A DNA stretch of 62,885 bases from Clostridiaceae bacterium (lineage in GTDB: Bacteria > Bacillota > Clostridia > Oscillospirales > Acutalibacteraceae). The stretch spans positions 1-62,885 of the forward strand of contig JAETSR010000012.1 of NCBI GenBank assembly GCA_021769555.1, given 5' to 3'. A program made the position numbers and the translations under genes. Positions 23,102 to 31,144 of the stretch are shown here, piece after piece (the stretch's first letter is position 1; each line of letters begins with the position of its first letter). Below the pieces are notes generated by a model, which made no database searches, had not been told where the DNA came from, and saw nothing but the letters and a program-made list of their open reading frames with translations.

Positions 23102-23467
23102 ATGAAAACAAAGAGCTTTTTGATTTTTACAGTATGCTGCCTTCTGGCCCTGACCCTCGGGGGGTGCGGTGACGGCAGGGTGGAGAGCGCGGCCTCGAAG
23201 CTTGGGGACGACATCAGCAATACCGTCAGCCGCATAGAGTCGGCCCTGGACCCGGACGACGGCAAGAGCTCCGGCTTCCCCGACGAGGATGAAAAGAGCA
23301 GCATTCCCGACTATGAGAGCAGCCAGGGCGGCGGCATAAACAGCGGGGACGAGGACATCGTAAACGGCACCGAGAGCGACGGCAGTTTGAGCAGCGATGT
23401 GAGCGGGCTCGATGATGACAGCAGCGCCGCGGACGATTCCTCCAGCGAGAGGACGAAGGACCTTTAA
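23102..23467 (+). CDS. Small acidic lipoprotein
   Basis: 121 residues. Signal peptide MKTKSFLIFTVCCLLALTL ends at lipobox LGGC. The mature part is Asp/Ser/Gly-rich and looks disordered (SSDVSGLDDDSSAADDSSSE). Ribosome site AAGAAAGGGAT. Probably surface-exposed; no family recognised. A terminator follows at 23472-23508. Confidence 0.75.
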   Translation: MKTKSFLIFTVCCLLALTLGGCGDGRVESAASKLGDDISNTVSRIESALDPDDGKSSGFPDEDEKSSIPDYESSQGGGINSGDEDIVNGTESDGSLSSDVSGLDDDSSAADDSSSERTKDL

Positions 23468-23471
23468 GCTT

Positions 23472-23508
23472 TAGGGGCTGTACCATGTGGTACGGCTCCT
23501 TTTTTGTA
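23472..23508 (+). terminator. Terminator after the lipoprotein
   Basis: AGGGGCTGTACC / GGTACGGCTCCT around ATGT, then T6. Confidence 0.8.
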
Positions 23509-23551
23509 TTTGGGGTTGACTTTTGAGAGAAGCCTGTGCTATAATATGGTT

Positions 23552-23622
23552 GCGAAAATGATGTACTCCATTTTCTCACCAAAAGGAAACCCCGGAGGGT
23601 CGACTCCGGGGTTTCCTTCTTG
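23552..23622 (+). ncRNA. Convergent antitoxin-like RNA of locus P3
   Basis: Promoter TTGACT 23516-23521, TATAAT 23540-23545, spacer 18. Terminator GGAAACCCCGGAG (23585-23597) / CTCCGGGGTTTCC (23604-23616). RNA positions 23557-23580 (ATGATGTACTCCATTTTCTC then ACC) match the plus strand over the peptide start, 23726-23749 (ATAATGTACTCCACTTGTCT then CACC). Two of the differences remain pairable as G-U. Confidence 0.7.
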
Positions 23623-23652
23623 CTCATTTGGATTTCGGCTTGTTTGTCGCCC

Positions 23653-23739
23653 TTACATCTGCCTGTCAAGCCATTTGCAGACGAGGTATGCTGTAATGTC
23701 TGCTGCGACAGTCAGCACGAACTGCATAATGTACTCCAC
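23653..23739 (-). CDS. P-class Fst-like membrane peptide (locus P3)
   Basis: 28 residues, GTG start at 23739 behind GGGGGTGAG. Opens (M)EYIMQFVLTVAADITAYLV and ends CKWLDRQM. Promoter TTGACA 23819-23814, TATAAT 23796-23791, spacer 17. Same class as P1 and P2 but about 19 kb away, between the lipoprotein and MATE genes. Toxin-like role inferred from the par-like arrangement. Confidence 0.7.
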   Translation of the reverse strand: MEYIMQFVLTVAADITAYLVCKWLDRQM

Positions 23740-23864
23740 TTGTCTCACCCCCAATCCACTTGCGGACTGCATCGGGCGGCAAGTATCTATATTATACCAG
23801 CACCGGCGAAGGCTGTCAATATTTGGTCTTTTCTGCACAGTCCCCCATATTTCACCCCCGGCCC

Positions 23865-23893
23865 TTGAATACTGGGGGAAAGCGTGCTATAAT
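23865..23893 (+). promoter_or_regulatory. Promoter of the MATE gene
   Basis: TTGAAT 23865-23870 and TATAAT 23888-23893, spacer 17; start near 23900, 25 bases before the ATG. Confidence 0.7.
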
Positions 23894-23924
23894 AGACTGC
23901 AAAACCAAAGAAAAGGAGCTTCCA

Positions 23925-25319
23925 ATGGGATACATAAAGAAATTCATAGGCACCAAGGCCTTCTATATGTCCGTCATAGCGCTGCTGGTGCCCATGGTGA
24001 TACAGCAGGGCATTACGCAGTTTGTGAACCTTCTGGACAACGTGATGGTGGGGAGGCTGGGCACACAGCCCATGTCCGGGGTGGCTATAGTCAATCAGGT
24101 GATATTTATATTTAACCTGACCATCTTCGGGGGCATGTCCGGGGCGTCCATCTTCGGGGCACAGTACTACGGCAAGGGTGATATGGACGGGCTTCGGCAT
24201 ACCCTCCGCTTCCGGCTCATATTCGCCCTGGGCATGGGGGCGCTGGGCATTCTCGCCATGGTGTTCTTCGGGGAGAGCTTCTTCATGCTGTTTCTAAACA
24301 GCGAGGCCACGACTCCCCAGGAGACGGCCGCGACCCTGGGCTATGCCAGGAGCTATATGTGGATAATGCTCTGGGGCCTTCTGCCCTTCGCCATATCGAA
24401 CTGCTTTGCAAGCGTCTTAAAGGACACGGGCGAGACCTTTATCCCAATGGTGGCGAGCGTCATATCCATAGGGGTGAACCTGGTGCTCAACTACCTGCTT
24501 ATTTTCGGCAGCTTCGGCTTTCCCAAAATGGGCGTTGCTGGCGCGGCCCTGGCTACGGTCATCGCCCGGTATATTGAGATGGGTTATCTCATATTCGAGA
24601 GCCTGCGCCACAAGAAGAAATTCCCCTTTATGGACGGGGCCTTCAGGAGCCTGAGGGTGCCCCTGCCCCTGGTGCGCCGCATTGCCGTTACCGGCACGCC
24701 CCTTATGCTCAACGAGAGCCTCTGGTCCCTGGGCATATCAATGATAACCGCCTGCTACGCAACGAGGGGCCTTGCCGCCGTGGCCGCCAGCAATATCAAC
24801 GGCACGGCCTTCAACCTCTTCTCCATGCTGCTTATGTCCATGGGTGGCGCCGTGGCCATCATGTGCGGCCAGCAGCTTGGGGCTAACGATATCGAGGGGG
24901 CCAGGGACACTGTGCGAAAGCTCACGGCCTTCGGGGTGGCCCTGAATATTGTGATGGGCCTGTTGCTCATTGCCAGCTCCGGGCTGATACCCATGATATA
25001 CAATACCGAGGACAGCGTGCGGGGGCTAGCCTCCCAAATGCTCATTATCTCCGGGGCCTTCCTGCCTTTGGGGGCTGTGGTGAACTGCTCCTACTTCGCC
25101 ATACGCTCCGGGGGGCGCACCTTTATCACCTTTTTATTCGACTGCGCCTACACTTGGGCGGTCTGCCTGCCGGCGGCGTTTTTACTCAGCCGGTTCACAT
25201 CTCTCAGCCTGCCGTGGCTGTTCTTTTTGGTGCAGTGCGTGGACTCGGGGCTCAAGGCGGTTATCGCTGTTATAATGCTTAAATCTGGTATCTGGGCTAA
25301 GAATGTGGTGAACGGGTGA
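23925..25319 (+). CDS. MATE-family multidrug/cation antiporter
   Basis: 464 residues, the usual size, from ATG at 23925 behind AAAAGGAGC. Twelve hydrophobic segments in two similar halves; MATE-type features VNLLDNVMVGRLGTQPMSGV near 35-55 and GVAGAALATVIARY near 203. Exports drugs or metabolites using a Na+ or H+ gradient across the cytoplasmic membrane. The PHP-domain gene follows after 38 bases. Substrate cannot be read from sequence. Confidence 0.92.
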   Translation: MGYIKKFIGTKAFYMSVIALLVPMVIQQGITQFVNLLDNVMVGRLGTQPMSGVAIVNQVIFIFNLTIFGGMSGASIFGAQYYGKGDMDGLRHTLRFRLIFALGMGALGILAMVFFGESFFMLFLNSEATTPQETAATLGYARSYMWIMLWGLLPFAISNCFASVLKDTGETFIPMVASVISIGVNLVLNYLLIFGSFGFPKMGVAGAALATVIARYIEMGYLIFESLRHKKKFPFMDGAFRSLRVPLPLVRRIAVTGTPLMLNESLWSLGISMITACYATRGLAAVAASNINGTAFNLFSMLLMSMGGAVAIMCGQQLGANDIEGARDTVRKLTAFGVALNIVMGLLLIASSGLIPMIYNTEDSVRGLASQMLIISGAFLPLGAVVNCSYFAIRSGGRTFITFLFDCAYTWAVCLPAAFLLSRFTSLSLPWLFFLVQCVDSGLKAVIAVIMLKSGIWAKNVVNG

Positions 25320-25357
25320 GGCTCCCCGGGAGCCGCCAATGATTTGGAGGGACAAAA

Positions 25358-26083
25358 ATGACTGACGAAAAATATCCGTATCTGTACGAGACCCACTGCC
25401 ACACCTGCTGGTGCAGCGGCTGCGGGGTGAGCACGCCCTATGAGATGGCCGGGGCCTACTATGAGGCCGGGTACGCCGGGATGGTTTTTACGGACCACTT
25501 CCTTTTGGGGAACACCGCCGTGCCAAGGGACTGGCCCTGGGACAGGAAGGTTAAGAGGTACTATGAGCCCTATCTTGCGGCAAAGGAGTGGGCGAAGGGC
25601 AGGGACTTTGACGTGCTCTTCGGCATTGAGCACAACTACGGCCACGGCAAGGAGGTGCTCACCTACGGCATAGATTTGGAGTTCCTGCTCAGAAACCCGG
25701 ACATACACCTTCTGCCCCTTTCGGAGTACTCAAGGCTTGTGCACGAGTGGGGCGGGTTTCTCTCCATGGCCCACCCCTTCAGGGACAGGGACTATATAGA
25801 TATGAGCGTGGGGCCGGAGCCGCAGTATCTGGACGCCCTTGAGGTGTATAACTACCATAACTACCCTGAGGAAAACCGGCAGGCGGCGGAGCTTGCACGG
25901 GAGACAGGGCTCCCCGGCACCTCCGGGGGGGACGTGCATATCTATACCGACGGGGGCATAAATAACTCGGGGATAGCCCTGCCCAGGAGGGCCCGCACGG
26001 GGGATGAGCTGGTGGAGATACTGCGCTCCCGGGATTACCGGATTGTTTATGACGGCCGGCTTATTGACTGTAATTTTTCATGA
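25358..26083 (+). CDS. PHP-domain metal-dependent phosphoesterase-like protein
   Basis: 241 residues. PHP metal motifs visible in order: ETHCHTCW near 9-16, FTDHF near 46, GIEHNYGHG near 92, MAHPFRDRDYID near 138, GGDVHIY near 191. The family hydrolyses phosphoesters (histidinol phosphatase, nucleases, nucleotide phosphatases); the substrate here is unknown. It follows the MATE gene closely and overlaps the next gene (ATGA). Confidence 0.85.
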   Translation: MTDEKYPYLYETHCHTCWCSGCGVSTPYEMAGAYYEAGYAGMVFTDHFLLGNTAVPRDWPWDRKVKRYYEPYLAAKEWAKGRDFDVLFGIEHNYGHGKEVLTYGIDLEFLLRNPDIHLLPLSEYSRLVHEWGGFLSMAHPFRDRDYIDMSVGPEPQYLDALEVYNYHNYPEENRQAAELARETGLPGTSGGDVHIYTDGGINNSGIALPRRARTGDELVEILRSRDYRIVYDGRLIDCNFS

Positions 26084-26538
26084 GGGGGATTTTGGGGAAG
26101 TACCGGCTGGGGTTCGAGCCTATGGGGCTCCTGCTGTTTCTCATAATCATGGCCCCGAACATTTTGTGGTTCGCCCTGCCGGCGCCGGAGGATGTGCTAA
26201 GAGAACCGTCGGCCACGGAAGTCTTGGACGGCATTGCCTCGGTGTTTCAGGTTCTCATGGCGGCCAGCCTTTGCGGGCTCCGGAGAAGGGACCTGCCGAA
26301 GCCTGGGCTCCCGCCCATTGCAGCGGGAGTCTGCCTGTGCTGTCTTCTGTACTACGCCTGCTGGGGGGCCTACTACGGCGGGATAGTGTGCCCGGCGGTG
26401 CTGCTGGGGCTGGCGGCGTTCCCCTGCCTGGGGTTCCTGCTCTTTGCCGCCGGGAGGAAAAACTTCATTGCCCTGGGGTTCACTTTGGTGTTCACGGTCT
26501 GCCATATGATATTTGCCGCAGTAAATTTCCTGCTCTAA
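26080..26538 (+). CDS. Hypothetical four-helix membrane protein
   Basis: 152 residues, start overlapping the PHP gene stop. Opens MRGILGKYRLGFEPMGLLLF with about four hydrophobic segments and ends IFAAVNFLL. No family recognised. The operon position behind a MATE exporter and a PHP protein is the only context. Confidence 0.7.
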   Translation: MRGILGKYRLGFEPMGLLLFLIIMAPNILWFALPAPEDVLREPSATEVLDGIASVFQVLMAASLCGLRRRDLPKPGLPPIAAGVCLCCLLYYACWGAYYGGIVCPAVLLGLAAFPCLGFLLFAAGRKNFIALGFTLVFTVCHMIFAAVNFLL

Positions 26539-26545
26539 AACACAA

Positions 26546-26573
26546 AAGCCCTCCCGGTTGGGAAGGCTTTTAC
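26546..26573. terminator. Bidirectional terminator
   Basis: AAAAGCCCTCCC / GGGAAGGCTTTT with a short loop lies between convergent genes and has T-tracts on both strands. Confidence 0.85.
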
Positions 26574-26575
26574 TG

Positions 26576-27085
26576 TTATTCTAGTATGCACTCGTAGGCC
26601 AGCCGCTCGCTGCCGTCCTCAAGGTATATCACGCCCCTATACTCAAGGCCGTTCTTTGCCATCACCCGCTGCATGGGCAGGTTGAGCCTGTGGGTGTCGC
26701 CCCGGATTATCCTTACGCCCCGGGCTCTCGCCTGGCGCTTGAGCTCGTCGAAGAGCAGCCCAGCCGCGCCCCGGCCCCGGAGCTTCGGGTCCACGGCTAC
26801 CCGGTGCAGGAAGCCATAGTCCCCCTCGCCGAGCCATGCGCCGTCCTCTATCACGTTATAGGTGGGCTCTATGCCGAAGGCTAAGCAGGCGTAGGCCGCT
26901 GTCTCGCCGTTTTCCGTGAGCACGCAGCCGTGCCCGGCTTTTATGTCCCTGAGGGCGTCGGAGCCGTTTGGGTAGCCGTCCTGCCACTGGGGGACGCCAG
27001 CCTCCTTCAGGGAGGCCCGGGCCAGGTCGAAGAGCCGGGCTATCCCGGGGACGTCGGACTCCGCCGCAATTCTAAGCTCCATCAA
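26576..27085 (-). CDS. GNAT-family N-acetyltransferase
   Basis: 169 residues. GNAT fold with acetyl-CoA loop in VAVDPKLRGRGAAGLLFDEL near 91-110 and the C-terminal GLEYRGVIYLEDGSERLAYE. Acetylates an unknown amine. The ATG overlaps the ClpE-like gene stop, so it is the last gene of that transcription unit. Confidence 0.85.
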   Translation of the reverse strand: MMELRIAAESDVPGIARLFDLARASLKEAGVPQWQDGYPNGSDALRDIKAGHGCVLTENGETAAYACLAFGIEPTYNVIEDGAWLGEGDYGFLHRVAVDPKLRGRGAAGLLFDELKRQARARGVRIIRGDTHRLNLPMQRVMAKNGLEYRGVIYLEDGSERLAYECILE

Positions 27086-29376
27086 AACGCCTCCACCAAA
27101 AGCTCATCCTCCCGGGCGGTAAGGCCCACGGCGCTGACGCTGCCGCCCCGCTCCACCAGGAGGGAGGCTATCCTGTCCTCCACCTGCCGGCGTATGGCGT
27201 TCCTGATGTCCCTGGCCCCGGACTTGCCGTTGAAGGATTTCTCAGCCAGGGCCCGGCACGCGGCGGTATCGTACTTGAATGCAATGCCCTTCTCTTTGAG
27301 GGAGCCCACATATTCCTCAAGCATGAGCCCGGCTATGGACACATAGTCCTCCTTTGTGAGGGGCTTGAAGACTATGGTCTCGTCTATGCGGCTCAGGAAC
27401 TCCGGGCGCAGGAACTCCGAGAGGGACTTCATCGCCTTCTCCCGGCTGATGTCCCCGGCGGTCTTCCCAAAGCCCAGGGAGCCCTCCCTGCGGTCGCTGC
27501 CGGCGTTGGAGGTCATGACTATCACGGTGTTCTCAAAGTTCACCGTGCGGCCGTGGGCGTCGGTTATGCGGCCCTCGTCCAGTATCTGCAAGAGTATATT
27601 CATCACGTCCGGGTGGGCCTTCTCTATCTCGTCAAAGAGCAGCACGGAGTAGGGCCGGCGGCGCACCTTTTCAGTGAGCTGCCCGGCCTCGTCGTAGCCC
27701 ACGTATCCTGGGGGCGAGCCGATTATCTTTGAGACGGAGTGCTTCTCCATGAACTCGGACATGTCCAGGCGTATCATGGTCTCGGCGGCGTCGAAAAGCT
27801 CCTCGGAGAGCACCCGCACAAGCTCAGTTTTCCCTGTGCCGGTGGGGCCCACGAAGATGAAGGAGGCTGGCCTTCTCCTGGGGCTTATCTGCACCCTGGA
27901 GCGCCTTACAGCCGCGGACACTGCCTCTACCGCCTCGTCCTGGCCGATTATGCGCTTTTTGAGCACCGTCTCAAGGGAGCCCAGCTTCTGAAGGTCCCCG
28001 GCCTCAACCTTGGAGGCGGGTATGCCGGTCCAGAGCTCTATCACATAGGCCAAATCCCGCTCCTCCACCGGGGAGAATATGCCCTCGCCGCGAAGCTTAT
28101 CCAGGCCCTCCTCAAGGGTGGCTATCCGGTAGTGGGTCTTTGCCAGCTCCTCATAGTCCACGCTGGCGCTGCCCGGGTCAGAGAGGTCCTGCTCCCTTGC
28201 CCGCTCCTTATACAGGCTCAGCTCCATGGCGTCGTACTCCTCAAGGCGCTTGTTCCGAAGGGCCGCGCAGGCGCAGGCCTCGTCCAGAAGGTCAATGGCC
28301 TTGTCCGGGAGATACCTGTCGCTGATGTACCGCTCGGAGAGCACCACTATGCGCCGGGCGATATAGTCGGAGACGGTCACCCTGTGGTAGTCCTCGTAGT
28401 ACCTCTTTATGCCCAGTATTACGTTTACGGCGTCCTCTATGGAGGGCTCGGTCACTGTCACCGGCTGGAAACGCCGCTCAAGGGCCGCGTCCTTTTCGAT
28501 GTACTTGCGGTACTCGTTGAAGGTGGTGGCCCCTATGACCTGTATCTCGCCCCTTGAGAGGGCGGGCTTTAGGATATTGGCGGCGTTCATGCTCCCCTCG
28601 GCGTCCCCGGTGCCCACAAGGTTGTGCACCTCGTCGATGAAGAGTATCACATTGCCGTCGGCCTTCACCTCGTCAACTAAGCCCTTTATCCTGCTCTCGA
28701 ACTGGCCCCGGAACTGTGTCCCGGCTACTAAAGCCGTCAGGTCCAAAAGCTGTATCTCCTTGTCCCTGAGCTTTGCGGGAACTTTACCGGCGGCTATGCG
28801 AAGGGCGAGGCCCTCGGCCACGGCGGTCTTGCCCACGCCGGGCTCGCCTATTAAGCATGGGTTATTCTTTGTGCGGCGTGAGAGTATCTGGATGGTGCGC
28901 TCTATCTCCTTCTCCCGGCCCACTATATTGTCCAGCTCGCCGTGCCTTGCCCGGGCCGTCAGGTCCGTGCAGTAGCTGCTGATATGCTTGCGCTTCTTCT
29001 TGTGCACGCTCTCCTTCTTCTGGCGCACGTCGCTGTAGCCGCTGCCCTGGCTGGGCCGCCCTAAGAGCAGGTCCGCCGGCAGTGTAGCCGCGCCCCCGGG
29101 GGAGAAGTCGTCCTCATCGTCCTCCGGGTCCTCCCCGGCCTCCTCCGCGTCCATGCGCATCATCTGGGCCATCTGCTCGGTGGCCTCCTGGAACTCCTCC
29201 TCGGTTATGCCGGTCTGCTTTCTCAGGGTGTTCATCATATTGTCCATTATGTCGTTGACGGGCTTTATGCCCAGCTCCTTGGCGCAGACAAAGCAGTAGC
29301 CCTTTATGTCCCTGCTGTCCTGGGACACGAACACCGTGGCGGGCCGCTTATGGCACCTTGTACATAGCATCATCAT
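27082..29376 (-). CDS. ClpE/ClpC-like AAA+ unfoldase with N-terminal zinc finger
   Basis: 764 residues. The N-terminus holds a zinc finger (CTRCHKRPA, then CFVCAKELG) instead of the two Clp-N repeats of ClpC, which points to ClpE. An acidic linker follows, then AAA module 1 (Walker A GEPGVGKT, Walker B VILFIDEVHNL), a middle coiled segment, AAA module 2 (GPTGTGKTELVRVLS; LLFDEIEKAHPDVMN), and a C-terminal D2 domain. ClpE unfolds proteins and delivers them to ClpP. ClpE is normally heat-induced through CtsR; no CtsR-type operator was checked. Start ATG at 29376 behind GGGGGAGGA. Confidence 0.88.
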   Translation of the reverse strand: MMMLCTRCHKRPATVFVSQDSRDIKGYCFVCAKELGIKPVNDIMDNMMNTLRKQTGITEEEFQEATEQMAQMMRMDAEEAGEDPEDDEDDFSPGGAATLPADLLLGRPSQGSGYSDVRQKKESVHKKKRKHISSYCTDLTARARHGELDNIVGREKEIERTIQILSRRTKNNPCLIGEPGVGKTAVAEGLALRIAAGKVPAKLRDKEIQLLDLTALVAGTQFRGQFESRIKGLVDEVKADGNVILFIDEVHNLVGTGDAEGSMNAANILKPALSRGEIQVIGATTFNEYRKYIEKDAALERRFQPVTVTEPSIEDAVNVILGIKRYYEDYHRVTVSDYIARRIVVLSERYISDRYLPDKAIDLLDEACACAALRNKRLEEYDAMELSLYKERAREQDLSDPGSASVDYEELAKTHYRIATLEEGLDKLRGEGIFSPVEERDLAYVIELWTGIPASKVEAGDLQKLGSLETVLKKRIIGQDEAVEAVSAAVRRSRVQISPRRRPASFIFVGPTGTGKTELVRVLSEELFDAAETMIRLDMSEFMEKHSVSKIIGSPPGYVGYDEAGQLTEKVRRRPYSVLLFDEIEKAHPDVMNILLQILDEGRITDAHGRTVNFENTVIVMTSNAGSDRREGSLGFGKTAGDISREKAMKSLSEFLRPEFLSRIDETIVFKPLTKEDYVSIAGLMLEEYVGSLKEKGIAFKYDTAACRALAEKSFNGKSGARDIRNAIRRQVEDRIASLLVERGGSVSAVGLTAREDELLVEAF

Positions 29377-29464
29377 CTATATCCTCCCCCTTCCAGGGTT
29401 TTGGTTAGTCCTGTTTACCCTTTGTATTATATCACGAAACCCCGGGGATTTCATTAACAAGCTT

Positions 29465-30109
29465 TTAACTTTTGGGCCCGCGGTTAATTCTTTCCGGGAA
29501 ATCCGGAATTTTCCCCTCTGGCTCAGAAGGGGCCTCCGGCTCCCTTAGTATGGCCAGGAATATCTGAAAATACTTCACCGCCGCGTAGGCCATCATCAGC
29601 CCCGTGAGCCCCAGCATTACAAAGGCAGCTATATTCTGCTTCTGGGGGCCGAGTATCCCCAGGCCGTCCAGGAGCACTATCACCGAGACGGACACGTAGA
29701 ACATCACCGTCGCCGCCTTGCCGTACCACTTGGCCGCGCAGGGGCGCTTATGCTTTTTGAGAAGCACTAAAGCGCAGCTGAGCATTAGGAGCTCCTTTAG
29801 TATGAACAGCAGCAGGAGGGGCCGTATGGAGGGGAATCGTATGGCTATGCAAAGGGCCACCACCCCCTGGGTCAGCTTGTCGGCAAAGGGGTCCAGCATT
29901 TTGCCAAGGTCTGTTATCTGGTTGAAGCGCCGGGCGATAAGGCCGTCCAGCATGTCCGTGACCCCGGATATCACCAGGGTTATCACCGCCGCGGGAAGGT
30001 TCCCCCTAAGGTAAAATGCGGCGAACACGGGCACCAGCAGTATGCGCATGACAGACATGCCGTTCGGCACCGTTAATACCCGGCCTGCGTTTGATTTCTT
30101 TTGGGGCAT
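29465..30109 (-). CDS. pgsA: CDP-diacylglycerol--glycerol-3-phosphate 3-phosphatidyltransferase
   Basis: 214 residues from ATG at 30109 (behind AAAGGGGAAC); the longer frame adds a Lys/Arg/Asp-rich run without a ribosome site. Makes phosphatidylglycerol phosphate in the membrane. The CDP-alcohol phosphotransferase signature DGLIARRFNQITDLGKMLDP then FADK is present near residues 57-80 with the metal-binding aspartates. Four to five helices. The CvpA gene lies upstream on the same strand. Confidence 0.92.
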   Translation of the reverse strand: MPQKKSNAGRVLTVPNGMSVMRILLVPVFAAFYLRGNLPAAVITLVISGVTDMLDGLIARRFNQITDLGKMLDPFADKLTQGVVALCIAIRFPSIRPLLLLFILKELLMLSCALVLLKKHKRPCAAKWYGKAATVMFYVSVSVIVLLDGLGILGPQKQNIAAFVMLGLTGLMMAYAAVKYFQIFLAILREPEAPSEPEGKIPDFPERINRGPKS

Positions 30110-30214
30110 TGAAGTTCCCCTTTCTTTTCTGTCTTTTCTGTCTTTTTTCTCTTTTCCCAAGTCTCTGCTCATTATCCCGGTTTTATCCAATGTAGTTTTT
30201 CTCCCTTTTCAGCT

Positions 30215-30913
30215 TTACCGGAACATGCCCTTTAAGGGGTTCATGTTCACAAGCACGCCTGTCAGCAGCGAGCCGTCCAGCGCCTCCTGCACCTGGCTCT
30301 GGGTCCCAGAGTCCAGCATGGGCATGAACACCATCACCCCGGCCACCACTACCCATACGCTCACCATGGCCAGCAAAAAGCCGAATACGCCGCCTAAGAG
30401 CCCGTCTATCTCCTTTAGTATGGGCAGGCGTAAAACGTCGCCTATCAGCGCCGCCAGGAGGCGCACTATGGTCATGAACAGGAAGAAGAGGACTATTACC
30501 GCCAGCACCTTTAAAAAGTTTACGAACACAGGGGACAGGTAGTCCACTACCATACCCGCCGCGCCGCTGGTCTGGCTGTTTATGGCGTGGCTCACCGTCT
30601 CAAGGGTGACTCCCGCCTCCTCAAGGGCCCGCACCAGAAAGTCCGGCAGGGACGAGAGGACTTCCCCCGCCGCCGCGGCGGCGTTGTCCGCCCCCAGGGT
30701 TTGGAGGGAGGCGTTTATTTTTTCTACCATCGCCCCCCGGACCATTGTGTCGAAAAGCCACTTGGCGAGCACGCCGCCCAGGGCTGATGCTAACAGGGCG
30801 GCGATTATTGAGCCCAGGAAGCGGACTACCGAGTGGATGAAGCCGCGCTTTACGCCTATTAGTACGCATAGAAGGCAGATGAGTAGTATTATTCCGTCGA
30901 GAATGTAGCCCAT
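30215..30913 (-). CDS. CvpA-family membrane protein
   Basis: 232 residues. Opens MGYILDGIILLICLLCVLIG, followed by the conserved KRGFIHSVVRFLGSIIAALL. Four to five helices. CvpA in other bacteria is needed for colicin V secretion and envelope integrity; the exact role is unknown. Ribosome site AAAGGAGACTAAA. Between its start and the next upstream gene is the hairpin cassette at 31052-31127. Confidence 0.88.
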   Translation of the reverse strand: MGYILDGIILLICLLCVLIGVKRGFIHSVVRFLGSIIAALLASALGGVLAKWLFDTMVRGAMVEKINASLQTLGADNAAAAAGEVLSSLPDFLVRALEEAGVTLETVSHAINSQTSGAAGMVVDYLSPVFVNFLKVLAVIVLFFLFMTIVRLLAALIGDVLRLPILKEIDGLLGGVFGFLLAMVSVWVVVAGVMVFMPMLDSGTQSQVQEALDGSLLTGVLVNMNPLKGMFR

Positions 30914-31051
30914 TTTAGTCTCCTTTTTCTGGTGGGTTATGTGTTGGTTTTGATATTATAGCACATCTTGGTTTTTTTCTCAAGGGGGGTTCTCCTTACA
31001 GTTATCTTTCATTATCGTTGTCTCCCATTGTCTTATTGTCTTATTTTATTG

Positions 31052-31127
31052 TCGAGCTTCGCTCTCATTAAGGCCGTGGGACGCTGTCCCACACCCTGCA
31101 AGGGGGCAGGCCCCCCTTGACCCCGAA
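31052..31127. repeat. Three-hairpin intergenic cassette, variant copy
   Basis: GAGCTTCGCTC, GTGGGACGCTGTCCCAC and CAAGGGGGCAGGCCCCCCTTG in the same order and with the same linking ACACCCTG as the other cassettes, although the arms differ. It sits in the 230-base gap between cvpA and the DUF5711 gene; nothing else was seen there except T-rich tracts. Confidence 0.7.
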
Positions 31128-31144
31128 CTGCTTCGCGCGCGGCT

